Origin: Azospirillum fermentarium | GTDB lineage: Bacteria > Pseudomonadota > Alphaproteobacteria > Azospirillales > Azospirillaceae | Assembly (NCBI RefSeq): GCF_025961205.1 | Contig: NZ_JAOQNH010000003.1 | Span: forward strand, 578,501 to 642,500 | DNA: 64,000 nt | Direction of reading: 5' to 3' | Part shown: positions 43,011 through 52,254 of the stretch, one piece after another | Layout: each line of letters opens with the position of its first letter | Position numbering within the stretch: position 1 is the first letter of the stretch | Notes under the pieces: generated by a model | What the model was told of the DNA's origin: nothing | The model's input: the letters and a program-made list of their open reading frames with translations, nothing else | Databases searched by the model: none | Program-made: the position numbers and the translations under genes

Positions 43011-43379
43011 TTAGCTGCACGAACCGCGGTAGCCGTTCAGGCCGGGTGTCCAGAAACGGATCAGCGACTTGTGACCCACCCCGTGGTCCTTCAGGCTCTT
43101 TTCGGGATCGGGGGTGACCGCCGTGCCGTCCACGGTCCACCGCACCGCCGCCCAGTCGATGGCGGCGAAGTCGGGGTGCATGCCGTAATAGGTCGGCAGA
43201 ATGTCGCCCAGCAGCGCGCCGAACGGCATGTCGGGCAGCAGCGGGAAGGCGGTGGCCGCACAGAAGCTCAAATGCTCTTCCCAGTGCAGATAGACGACGA
43301 TGTTGCCGTGGAAGTTCTCCACCCGGTCACGGATGTCGATCTTGTCGGCATAATCCTTGTCGAGCGCCACGAGGGCCAT
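43011..43379 (-). CDS. dmpO: phenol hydroxylase P4 subunit
   Basis: 122 aa, the size of DmpO. Family phrases include NFHGNIVVYLHWEEHLSFCAATAFPL and MPFGALLGDILPTYYGMHPDF. P4 is the small gamma-type subunit of the (alpha-beta-gamma)2 oxygenase, needed for iron acquisition and stability. The start is preceded by GGAGGAAACGCC, the same ribosome site as before dmpL. It ends in a short Cys-containing tail (YRGSCS). Confidence 0.93.
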   Translation of the reverse strand: MALVALDKDYADKIDIRDRVENFHGNIVVYLHWEEHLSFCAATAFPLLPDMPFGALLGDILPTYYGMHPDFAAIDWAAVRWTVDGTAVTPDPEKSLKDHGVGHKSLIRFWTPGLNGYRGSCS

Positions 43380-43428
43380 GGCGTTTCCTCCTGTTGGTTC
43401 GTTCTTTTGGTTCGGCGGGTCTTGCGGC

Positions 43429-44970
43429 TCAGCCGCCGACCTTGCTGCGGGCGGCCATCCAGGCATCCCACATGACCTGATCGGGCGATCCCGTCTGGTC
43501 CATGTTGTCCACGCCGGGATTGAGCCGGTAATACTTCAGCACGTCCTCCATCGACGCGCCGCCGCACTGGCCCTGGAAGATCTGGTGCACCGGCAGCCAG
43601 GATTGGGCGTACTTCTCCGGCTCGCCGTCGAAGACGTCTTTGCAGCCGTCGGAACAGAAATGATAGGTGTCGCCGCGGAAATGCGAGGAGCGGAACGAGA
43701 TGGTCGTCGGGTCGCCCGGCTCGGTGTAGACCATGGGGATCTGGCAGGTGGTGCACAGCTGCGGCAAGGCGTTGTTGTAGAAACGCTTGCCCTCCTTCTC
43801 CATCTCCGCCCACATCTCGTAGCGGGGGCGGTAGTATTTATCGAAGGTGTTCGGGTACTTCTCCGACAGCCAGTCCATTTCCTCCGCACTCGGCAGCCAG
43901 GTGTGGAAGGCGGCGGCGTGGGTGTACTGGTAGAAGGTGCACCAGTTCTGATGGCTGATGTGCTCGGCCTCCGCCGTGGCGATGTCGGCGTATTTCGGCA
44001 CCCGCAGGCCATAGCGCGACAGGTCGCCGAACAGGGCGCCGCCGGCCTCGGTGAAATAGATGTCCCACGCCTCCCGCCACGACATGATCTTCTTGGGCAG
44101 CATGTAGTCCATCATCATGGCGACGAGGCCCAGCACCCGGTGCCCGCGCCAGAACCACTTGTCCACCCACTTCTGCACGATGGGCAGATTGTCGGGGTCC
44201 TGTTCCAGCAGGAACTTGATGACCTCGATGCCCAGCGTCATGTGCCGGCTCTCGTCCGACTGGGCCGAGAAACCGAAGGTGACGGTCGCCAGATCGCCGT
44301 TGTACGCCGCCCCCGACATGAAGGGCACGAACAGCAGGTTGGTCAGCACATATTCAAAGGCGAAGCCGATGGCGATGAAGTATTCGAACGGCCCGGCGGT
44401 GCGGGCGTCGTCGAAGAACGACTTGGGCACCGACAGATACCACACGCGGTCGTGCATGTGGCTGAACTCGTTGAAGCCGTCGAAGAACTTGTTGTAGTGG
44501 CTCAGCGTGTGGATCTGGGTCTGGACGTGGCGCAGCTCGTCCAGCGACTGCATCTGGGCGGCGATGCGCGGGCCGACGCCGGGGGTGTGGCGCCCCACAT
44601 GGGCGAAGCCGCGGTGCGCCTGATACTCCAGCGGCGACACGCCGGTCAGGAACAGCTTGATGGCGTTGAGGTAGCGCGGGCTGGACAGGCCGAGCTGGCC
44701 GTTGTTCTGGGCGAAGCTGTCGAGCACGGCGTAGAGCTTGCGCTCCTTCTCCGCCTGGAACTTCCAATAGGCGTCCATGGTCAGGCGGAACGGGTCTTCC
44801 CACTTGGACCAGTCGTGGATCTTGATCCCCTCGAACTCCGCGTAGGGGTAGAGCGCGGATTTCGACTGGTAGCTGGGCTCCCAGTCCAGCCCGCGGGTCA
44901 GCAGGGCGTAGCGCTGCTTCAAACCCAGTTTGGCCTTGGTGGTGAACGGCGCGGCCGTGGTGGTGGACAT
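43429..44970 (-). CDS. dmpN: phenol hydroxylase P3, large oxygenase subunit (di-iron)
   Basis: 513 aa. The carboxylate di-iron ligands can be read at family positions: E115, E145 and H148 (DELRH), E206, E240 and H243 (DESRH). A C-terminal Cys-rich YHS-like zinc domain (about 415-475, CTTCQIPMVYTE..FCSDGC) is also present. It inserts oxygen into phenol to make catechol in the cytoplasm. It lies 37 bp after dmpM and uses GAGAGGAAACG as its ribosome site. Confidence 0.96.
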   Translation of the reverse strand: MSTTTAAPFTTKAKLGLKQRYALLTRGLDWEPSYQSKSALYPYAEFEGIKIHDWSKWEDPFRLTMDAYWKFQAEKERKLYAVLDSFAQNNGQLGLSSPRYLNAIKLFLTGVSPLEYQAHRGFAHVGRHTPGVGPRIAAQMQSLDELRHVQTQIHTLSHYNKFFDGFNEFSHMHDRVWYLSVPKSFFDDARTAGPFEYFIAIGFAFEYVLTNLLFVPFMSGAAYNGDLATVTFGFSAQSDESRHMTLGIEVIKFLLEQDPDNLPIVQKWVDKWFWRGHRVLGLVAMMMDYMLPKKIMSWREAWDIYFTEAGGALFGDLSRYGLRVPKYADIATAEAEHISHQNWCTFYQYTHAAAFHTWLPSAEEMDWLSEKYPNTFDKYYRPRYEMWAEMEKEGKRFYNNALPQLCTTCQIPMVYTEPGDPTTISFRSSHFRGDTYHFCSDGCKDVFDGEPEKYAQSWLPVHQIFQGQCGGASMEDVLKYYRLNPGVDNMDQTGSPDQVMWDAWMAARSKVGG

Positions 44971-45007
44971 GACGTTTCCTCTCCGAAATGGCGTTTTGTT
45001 TTTGGTG

Positions 45008-45280
45008 TCAGTGGGCCCAGGCCAGGGCGAAGTAATCGTCGTCCTCGTCCACGTTGCCGGCCATGGAGACGATGCACAGGTGGAGTTCCTGCGGATCCCA
45101 GGTGCGCCCGATGCGGCTTTCCACCGATTCCCGGCGGATGATGAGGGAACCTTCGCGGTCGATCTTCACGATGCCGGGCATGGCGTTGACCACCAGCCCG
45201 GGGTTGTCGGCGGTGATGGCGTCGATGATCGGGCGGGCGGCGTCGGTGTTCTGCAAGGTGATGGAAACGACACGGGACAT
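45008..45280 (-). CDS. dmpM: phenol hydroxylase activator protein P2
   Basis: 90 aa, cofactor-free MmoB/DmpM family coupling protein. Typical phrases are VSITLQNTDAARPIIDAI, MPGIVKIDREGSLIIRRE and IGRTWDPQELHLCIVSMAGNVDEDDD. It binds the oxygenase and tunes substrate access and catalysis at the di-iron site. The ATG at 45280 gives the family N-terminus. The 94-bp gap to dmpL carries three tandem repeats. Confidence 0.94.
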   Translation of the reverse strand: MSRVVSITLQNTDAARPIIDAITADNPGLVVNAMPGIVKIDREGSLIIRRESVESRIGRTWDPQELHLCIVSMAGNVDEDDDYFALAWAH

Positions 45281-45309
45281 GGCGCGGAGTTCCTTTGCGG
45301 ATGCGCGTG

Positions 45310-45376
45310 TGACATGAAACATGACACGTCCCCTGACATGAAACATGAAAGGCATCGTGTCATGAAAGATGAAATC
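45310..45376. repeat. three tandem copies of a TGACATGAAACATGA motif between dmpL and dmpM
   Basis: TGACATGAAACATGAC (45310), TGACATGAAACATGAA (45334) and the degenerate TGTCATGAAAGATGAA (45359) are spaced 24 and 25 bp apart. The third reaches the dmpL stop codon. The sequence between copies differs. Confidence 0.75.
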
Positions 45377-46376
45377 AGACGGTCAGACCAAGGGCCTTGG
45401 CCCGCGCCGTCAGCGCCGCCACGGCGTCGGCCACCGCCGCGGCCCCGGCCTCGTCCCCCAGAACACGGGCGGCCAGCGGGGCGGCGGCTTCGCCCATGCG
45501 GGCGGCCCAGTGGCCGAACCAGCCGGACAGCAGCGCCCGGTTGGCGTCGGATTCCGCCGCCGCGGTCTTGATCACCGCATCCACCCAGCGGCTGTGCTCG
45601 GTGAACCAGTCGGCCATGAATTCGGTCAGCATCGACAGCCCGGTGGCGCCGCGGCGCTGGCCCGCCACGTCGAAGGTGCCGTAGACCAGCGGGTAGAGAA
45701 CGCCGTCCATCACCAGATGCTGGGCCACGAACAGCTCGAACCAGTCCTTGGTCACCATGCTGTCTTCCATCACCCGGCGCAGGCCCTGCCATTCCGGCGC
45801 GTCCATCCACCGGGTCTTGGCCTGTTCCAGGAGCCGGCCCGAGTTGCCGTCGAGCAGCAGGCCGATGCGCCCGATGATCTGCGCCATGCCCAGATGGTCG
45901 CCGGCGGCGAAGATGCAGGGGATGGTCACCGCCGCCCCATAGCCGCGGTCGCACATGTCGGCGCTGTTGTTGTTAGCCCCCCATTCCATGTGCCGCAGCG
46001 GCAGCAGGTAGAAGGCCACGGTGTCGCGCCAGTCCGCGTCCACCTGCGCCAGCAGGTTGCGCTTTTCCACGAACTCGAAATTGGATTCGGTGTTCTGGTA
46101 CTGGGCGGCGCGGGCGATGTTGTAGCTGGCGTAATAATACTGGCGCGGGTCGCGCAGCGCGTACCAGTCCGCCATCACGATGGCCGTGCGGCGGGGGTCG
46201 TAGTGCCAGTGGTCGGCACCCCACAGCGGCTTGTAATGGAAATTGCCGGTGGCCTGGATGTCGAAGGTGGCTTCCTCGTACCGCGACGCCGGCTTGTCGG
46301 CCCCCAGGCGGCGGGCGATGTGGCCGAAGGTCTGCCGGCGCGGCTCCACCTTCAGGGTCTTGATCTCGATGGTCAC
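45375..46376 (-). CDS. dmpL: phenol hydroxylase P1 subunit
   Basis: 333 aa, beta-type oxygenase subunit. It starts at GTG (46376) with GGAGGAAACG immediately upstream; no ATG suits. Landmarks are RPRQTFGHIARRLGADKPASRYEEATFDIQ at the N-terminus (residues 12-42, with minor differences) and ADHWHYDPRRTAIVMADWYALRDPRQYYYASYN. It has a di-iron-like fold without the metal ligands and supports the DmpN active site. The C-terminal 30 residues are Ala-rich. Confidence 0.94.
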   Translation of the reverse strand: MTIEIKTLKVEPRRQTFGHIARRLGADKPASRYEEATFDIQATGNFHYKPLWGADHWHYDPRRTAIVMADWYALRDPRQYYYASYNIARAAQYQNTESNFEFVEKRNLLAQVDADWRDTVAFYLLPLRHMEWGANNNSADMCDRGYGAAVTIPCIFAAGDHLGMAQIIGRIGLLLDGNSGRLLEQAKTRWMDAPEWQGLRRVMEDSMVTKDWFELFVAQHLVMDGVLYPLVYGTFDVAGQRRGATGLSMLTEFMADWFTEHSRWVDAVIKTAAAESDANRALLSGWFGHWAARMGEAAAPLAARVLGDEAGAAAVADAVAALTARAKALGLTV

Positions 46377-46387
46377 GGCGTTTCCTC

Positions 46388-46431
46388 CTTGGTGTTTTTT
46401 GGCTTGGTGTTTTTGGCTTGGTGTTTTTTGG
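46388..46431. repeat. three tandem 14-15 bp T-rich repeats between dmpK and dmpL
   Basis: CTTGGTGTTTTTTGG occurs three times head to tail (T-run of 6, 5 and 6). On the mRNA sense strand this reads as CCAAAAAACACCAAG units ending directly at the GGAGG site of dmpL, an A-rich unstructured leader. Confidence 0.8.
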
Positions 46432-46435
46432 TTCT

Positions 46436-46672
46436 TCAGGTCTGGCGTTCGGGGGCGCGGTAGAGGCCGGCCAGCCGTTCCGGCATCGGCGCCTCCCCCT
46501 CGGGGGGCAGCATCACCGCCCTCTCCCGCCGGCAAAATTCGTCGAACGCGGCGAAGGGCATGATGAGTTCGACGCTGAGATCCCGGTCCCCCACCGAATA
46601 GTCGAACTCGACGAAGCGGTTGCGGCGGATGCCGGTGATGCGGACCGTGGGCGGCGACAGCGCGGTGGGCAT
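46436..46672 (-). CDS. dmpK: phenol hydroxylase assembly protein DmpK (P0)
   Basis: 78 aa. The DmpK/PHO family is recognised by VRITGIRRNRFVEFDYSVGDRDLSVELIMPFAAFDEFCRRE. It helps assemble an active oxygenase, probably by aiding iron loading, and is not needed in turnover. It is the first gene of the operon and starts about 50 bp downstream of the sigma-54 promoter. Confidence 0.92.
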   Translation of the reverse strand: MPTALSPPTVRITGIRRNRFVEFDYSVGDRDLSVELIMPFAAFDEFCRRERAVMLPPEGEAPMPERLAGLYRAPERQT

Positions 46673-46724
46673 GGCGTTGCCTTTTCAAAAGGTGAAAACC
46701 GGCGGGTGATCCCGCCCCCTTAAG

Positions 46725-46741
46725 CGCAAGCGCCATGCCAA
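46725..46741 (-). promoter_or_regulatory. sigma-54 (-24/-12) promoter of the phenol operon
   Basis: On the minus strand TTGGCATGGCGCTTGCG matches the consensus TGGCACG-N4-TTGC, with GG and GC at the required 10-bp spacing. Its distance to dmpK (about 50 bp) and the divergent sigma-54 activator gene support function. RpoN plus DmpR would be required. Confidence 0.88.
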
Positions 46742-46841
46742 ACCCGCCGCCAATGGTATGCGGATGAGGATTTTCGTTTTCTTTCAAGGATATGGCCCGA
46801 CAGCCCGGTGCGTACCCGTGCCGGAGGCACCGGGGCGGCGT

Positions 46842-46855
46842 TGATGAAATCATCA
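46842..46855. promoter_or_regulatory. proximal upstream activator site for DmpR (predicted)
   Basis: TGATGA-AA-TCATCA is an inverted repeat with 6-bp arms, centred near -134 of the predicted dmpK start. It shares the 10-mer TGATGATTTC (minus strand) with the distal site at 46882-46895. Confidence 0.6.
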
Positions 46856-46881
46856 CGCTGCACCGCCGTTGCTGCGAATGC

Positions 46882-46895
46882 GAAATGATGATTTC
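46882..46895. promoter_or_regulatory. distal upstream activator site for DmpR (predicted)
   Basis: GAAAT-GATG-ATTTC, extendable to TGCGAAAT...ATTTCCGCA (46879-46899), is centred near -174, four helical turns from the proximal site. XylR/DmpR-type activators bind paired sites at about -120 to -180. Confidence 0.6.
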
Positions 46896-47020
46896 CGCAA
46901 GGCCGCCCGAAACCTTTCGGTTGTTGCGCCGGACGGCCCCGATCCCGTAGGCTACGGACAAAACCGGATGGCCGCCGGACCAACGGCGCCGCGGATCAGG
47001 TCGCTGGAGGAAGCGCCCCC

Positions 47021-48844
<1,824 letters not shown>

Positions 48845-48864
48845 GGAACGAAAAGCCCGACAAG

Positions 48865-48888
48865 CTCTCTCCCGCCCCGGGGAGAGAG
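48865..48888. terminator. hairpin between convergent dmpR and GntR gene
   Basis: CTCTCTCCC/GGGAGAGAG stem with a GC-rich loop, 20 nt after the dmpR stop and 13 nt from the end of the convergent gntR. No long T-run. Confidence 0.55.
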
Positions 48889-48901
48889 GGAGGGATCGTT
48901 C

Positions 48902-49609
48902 TCATCCCCCCGTCGGCGTTCCGAACCAGCTTCCGTCACGGATGCCGTTGGCAAGCTGATCCACCGTGTTGCCGATGTGCCGGGCCAGCAGCCGGGCCGC
49001 GCCATCGGCATCGCGGGACAGGGCCGCCTCGTACAGGCCCAGATGCTCGGCGTGGACGTCGCGCTGCCCCCGCCCGCCCAGCAGGGCCAGACGGCGGTAG
49101 CGCTGGTGCTGCTTATAGAGCCGGCGGTTGACGTCCATCAGCCGGCGCAACGGGCAGGCGGACACCAGCGCCGCGTGGAAGCCGGCGTTGCACTGTTCCC
49201 ATTCGCCCAGGAAATCCCGCGGGTTGTCGAAGGCCAGCGGCTCCACCGCCGCCAGCCGCTCGAACGACTGGTGAATCTGCCGCCGCCATGAATCGCCGCC
49301 GCAGGCGATGGACTGGCGCAGCGCCTCGGTTTCCACCACCACGCGGGTGGCGGTCAGATCCTTCAGGTCGGCCAGCGACACCGGGGCCGCCCGCACCACC
49401 CCGTTTTCCACCACCACCAGACCGTCGCCGGCCAGCCGCAGCACCGCTTCCCGCACCTCCGACAGGGCCACCGCCCGCTGTTCGGCGATATCGTCGAGAA
49501 CGATCCGCGCCCCCGGAGCGATGCCGCCCGACAGGATGCGCTCTTCCAGCCATTGGCCGGTACTGCAGGGATCGCCGATCACCGTCATCGTCTGCTTGGT
49601 CATGAGCAT
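48902..49609 (-). CDS. GntR-family (FCD-type) regulator next to dmpR
   Basis: About 235 aa. A winged helix (about 15-80; SEVREAVLRLAGDGLVVVENG) is followed by an FCD domain (about 90-225; ATRVVVETEALRQSI, EWEQCNAGFHAALVSACP, HAEHLGLYEAALSRDADGAARLLARHI). It is a paralogue of the regulator at 31727-32455. The HTH is shorter and lacks the usual KLxExxLA opening strength, so DNA specificity may be altered. ATGs at 49609 and 49603 compete and neither has a strong ribosome site. Target could be the divergent sulfatase gene or the phenol cluster. Confidence 0.84.
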   Translation of the reverse strand: MLMTKQTMTVIGDPCSTGQWLEERILSGGIAPGARIVLDDIAEQRAVALSEVREAVLRLAGDGLVVVENGVVRAAPVSLADLKDLTATRVVVETEALRQSIACGGDSWRRQIHQSFERLAAVEPLAFDNPRDFLGEWEQCNAGFHAALVSACPLRRLMDVNRRLYKQHQRYRRLALLGGRGQRDVHAEHLGLYEAALSRDADGAARLLARHIGNTVDQLANGIRDGSWFGTPTGG

Positions 49610-50047
49610 GAGTGGGCTTGAGCCGCTGGCGGTTGTGCCGGACAGGCGGCGGGGGTCTTCAGCGTAGTACGTCCCGGCCCTATACGGCAATCCCCGAAGG
49701 AAAGACGGCTTCCGGGGAATATCTGCCGCCGCCGCACCGGTGCCGCATGGGACATGCGCAGAACACACGGATCGGCAACCATCAAGACATGTTTTCAAAT
49801 ATATTTCGCATATGCGAAACATACCAGCGTCATCAATAGCAAGAAATATTGTTAAGTCAATATTCATAATAATATTCATTGACGAATATTCGATTATCCG
49901 GCTATTTTTATTTTAAATAAAAATACGAAAGAATTCAGAAATACCTTTCTGGTGGCTGGGCGATTCCTGCATTCGGCCAAAGAAAATTTGCGCCCGCACC
50001 CGGTCAACCGCTTTCCCTTCCCTCCCCTGCCCGAAGGACCATGCGTC
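49610..50047. promoter_or_regulatory. AT-rich palindrome-rich control region upstream of the sulfatase
   Basis: 438 bp without a gene. Within it are a perfect 16-bp palindrome TTTCGCATATGCGAAA (49804-49819), three AATATTC direct repeats (49859, 49871, 49885) inside the GTCAAT...ATTGAC inverted repeat (49856-49883), and an 11-bp A/T dyad (49903-49925). The G+C content falls far below the window average, marking a regulatory or acquired segment. Confidence 0.65.
49804..49819. promoter_or_regulatory. perfect 16-bp palindromic operator candidate
   Basis: TTTCGCATATGCGAAA is fully self-complementary. It lies about 195 bp upstream of the GntR gene start and about 230 bp upstream of the sulfatase. 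Cognate regulator unknown; the adjacent GntR protein is the first candidate. Confidence 0.55.
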
Positions 50048-52147
50048 ATGAGCAAGAGCACGCAAACCGCTCAACCCAACATTCTGATGATCGTCGTGGA
50101 TCAGTACCGGTATCCACGTTTTTCCTATGGTCCGAAGCAGGGGCTGGCCGAGCCGCTGAAGGAAATCCTTGGGTTCCGGGGGCCGTCGGAGCTGACCCAC
50201 AATGATTATACCCAGTATTTCCCCGGTCTGACCCGCCTGCGCAAAAACGCGGTGGCGCTGCACAACCATACCATCGGGTCCAGCGCCTGCACCCCCAGCC
50301 GGGCGGTGATGTTCACCGGCCAGTACGGCACCCGCACCGGCGTGACCCAGACCGACGGCATGTTCAAGGACGGCAACGCCGTGCAGTTCCCGTGGCTGAA
50401 GGCCGACGGTTATCCCACCATGGGCCACTGGATGCGGGCCGTGGGCTATTCCACCCATTATTTCGGCAAGTGGCACATCAGCAACCCGCGCGGCCATTCC
50501 CTGGAACGCTTCGGCTTCGCCGACTGGGAACTCTCCTATCCCGAACCCCACGGGGCGGCGATCAACAATCTGGGCGTCTACCGCGACCCCGGTTTCGCCG
50601 ACAACGCCTGCCTGTTCCTGCGCCGCCGCGGGCTGGCGCTGCCGTACGATTACGGGGTTTCGGAGGATGAGGCGCGGATCGGCGACGGCACCCAGGCGAC
50701 CGATGCCGCCCTTCGCCCGTGGTTCGCGGTGGTGTCGTTCACCAACCCCCACGACATCGCCACATATCCCACGGTGATTTCCCAGGCCCTGCCCGCCATC
50801 CCGGAAGGGGATGCGGCGCCGGAGGAGGGCAAGACCCAGCCGGTGTTCGGCCCGCTCGACGTGCCGCTGGAAGGCCAGATGTCGCCCCCGCCCAAAGAGG
50901 GCACCATGACGATGCCGCTCAACCCCGGCGGCTTTCCGCAGGATTGCGCCGGCGGCATCCCCACCTGGGACGAGGATCTGACCTCCAAGCCCTCGTGCCA
51001 GCATGACGCGGCGTACAAGATCGGGCTGGCCCTGTCGGCCAAGTCGAGCCACGGTGCCGTCAGCGGTGCCAAGGACGCCGTCACGGCGCTTCTGGACGAG
51101 ATCATCCCCGGCAAGCACCCGCGGCCGATCAAGGACCGCTGGGGTGCGGCGGTGGATCTGGCCCTGAAATTCACCATCCCGTTCCAGCTTTCCGCGCACC
51201 CCGAGGATTACAGCATCCAGTTCCTGCAGTTCTATGGCTGGCTGCACTCCCAGGTCGATCCCCAGATCAACCGCGTGCTCCAGACGCTGGAGGAAACCGG
51301 GCAGGCGGACAACACCATCGTGCTGTTCATGGCCGACCACGGCGAGCTGGGGGCCGCCCACAACATGATGCTGGAAAAATGGCACGTCGCCTATGAAGAG
51401 GCGGTGCATGTGCCCATGGTGGTGCGGTTCCCGGCCGCGATCCACGATCAAAACGGCGCGCTGAGCCATGTGAACGCCGTCACCAGCCACGCCGATCTCG
51501 TGCCCACCGTGCTGGGCCTGACCGGCGTCGATGCGCAAACGCTGAGCGATGCCGCCTCTGCACTGGCCGAACGCCACACCATGGCCCCCCTGCCCGGCGT
51601 CGATCTGACCCCGGTGCTGAAGAGCCCCGACACCCCGGTCACCTACCCCGACGGCACGGCGCGCGAAGGCGTGCTGTTCATCACCGACGACGAGGTGACG
51701 GAACCGTCCGAGCACGGGCGCCTGACCCAGCCCGATTACTACGATGCGTACGAGGTCTATTGCGAAACGGTCCAGGCGGTGCGCACCGGCACCCATGGCG
51801 TCATCACCGCCGTACCGTCCCTGGCCGACGGCCCGGTGTGCCAGCCCAACCACATCCGCTGCGTGCGCACCCGGACCGCCAAGCTGTCCCGCTATTTCGA
51901 CCCGGCGGACGAGACGAACGTGGAATGGGAGATGTACGATCTGGTCAAGGACCCCAACGAGGTGACCAATCTGCTGCAGGTGAAGGGCGACGCCCCCACG
52001 GCGCGCACCGATCTGGACAAACTGCCCGGCTGGTACGATGCGGCCACGGTGCAGGCCGACGCCGACCACCTTCACACCCTGCTGAAAACGCTGGAAGCAC
52101 GTGACCTGCCCGTCCCGCTGCCGGGCGAACTGGCGGTTCCGGCGTAA
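50048..52147 (+). CDS. sulfatase (formylglycine-dependent arylsulfatase family)
   Basis: 699 aa. The active-site signature C-x-P-x-R is at residues 81-85 (SACTPSRAVMFTGQYGTRTG), so C81 would be converted to formylglycine. Metal ligands start with D18 in IVVDQ and later FMADHGELGA. A lysine/histidine of the sulfate site lies in YFGKWHISNP. No signal peptide is seen, so it acts in the cytoplasm unless exported otherwise. At about 700 aa it is longer than typical arylsulfatases (about 500-550), with an insertion around residues 240-400. Substrate unknown. No formylglycine-generating enzyme gene is adjacent. Confidence 0.88.
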   Translation: MSKSTQTAQPNILMIVVDQYRYPRFSYGPKQGLAEPLKEILGFRGPSELTHNDYTQYFPGLTRLRKNAVALHNHTIGSSACTPSRAVMFTGQYGTRTGVTQTDGMFKDGNAVQFPWLKADGYPTMGHWMRAVGYSTHYFGKWHISNPRGHSLERFGFADWELSYPEPHGAAINNLGVYRDPGFADNACLFLRRRGLALPYDYGVSEDEARIGDGTQATDAALRPWFAVVSFTNPHDIATYPTVISQALPAIPEGDAAPEEGKTQPVFGPLDVPLEGQMSPPPKEGTMTMPLNPGGFPQDCAGGIPTWDEDLTSKPSCQHDAAYKIGLALSAKSSHGAVSGAKDAVTALLDEIIPGKHPRPIKDRWGAAVDLALKFTIPFQLSAHPEDYSIQFLQFYGWLHSQVDPQINRVLQTLEETGQADNTIVLFMADHGELGAAHNMMLEKWHVAYEEAVHVPMVVRFPAAIHDQNGALSHVNAVTSHADLVPTVLGLTGVDAQTLSDAASALAERHTMAPLPGVDLTPVLKSPDTPVTYPDGTAREGVLFITDDEVTEPSEHGRLTQPDYYDAYEVYCETVQAVRTGTHGVITAVPSLADGPVCQPNHIRCVRTRTAKLSRYFDPADETNVEWEMYDLVKDPNEVTNLLQVKGDAPTARTDLDKLPGWYDAATVQADADHLHTLLKTLEARDLPVPLPGELAVPA

Positions 52148-52203
52148 TACGAACGGCCTCAATCGCCGGCGGGGCCATCCGGCTCCTTGGCTATCGCGCC
52201 CAT

Positions 52204-52233
52204 GGGGGGCCGGCCCTGCCAGTCCGGCCCCCC
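52204..52233. terminator. hairpin between convergent sulfatase and TonB-receptor genes
   Basis: A perfect 10-bp stem GGGGGGCCGG/CCGGCCCCCC with a 10-nt loop in the 107-bp gap. No T-run; probably a bidirectional barrier. Confidence 0.6.
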
Positions 52234-52254
52234 CCGCCCCGATCCCCGGTGCGC

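Noticed and set aside
39986-43117. 1043-codon plus-strand frame
   Set aside because: It runs antisense through dmpB, the repeat, dmpQ and dmpP, all with canonical active sites. Composition is Gln/His/Arg/Gly-rich and domain-free.
45310-45376. CRISPR-like spacing of short repeats
   Set aside because: Only three degenerate copies of about 16 bp with 8-9 bp between them, no cas genes; not a CRISPR array.
46392-46431. T-rich run between dmpK and dmpL as a terminator
   Set aside because: No stem precedes the T-runs in the direction of transcription (minus strand gives A-runs), and the downstream genes are required subunits.
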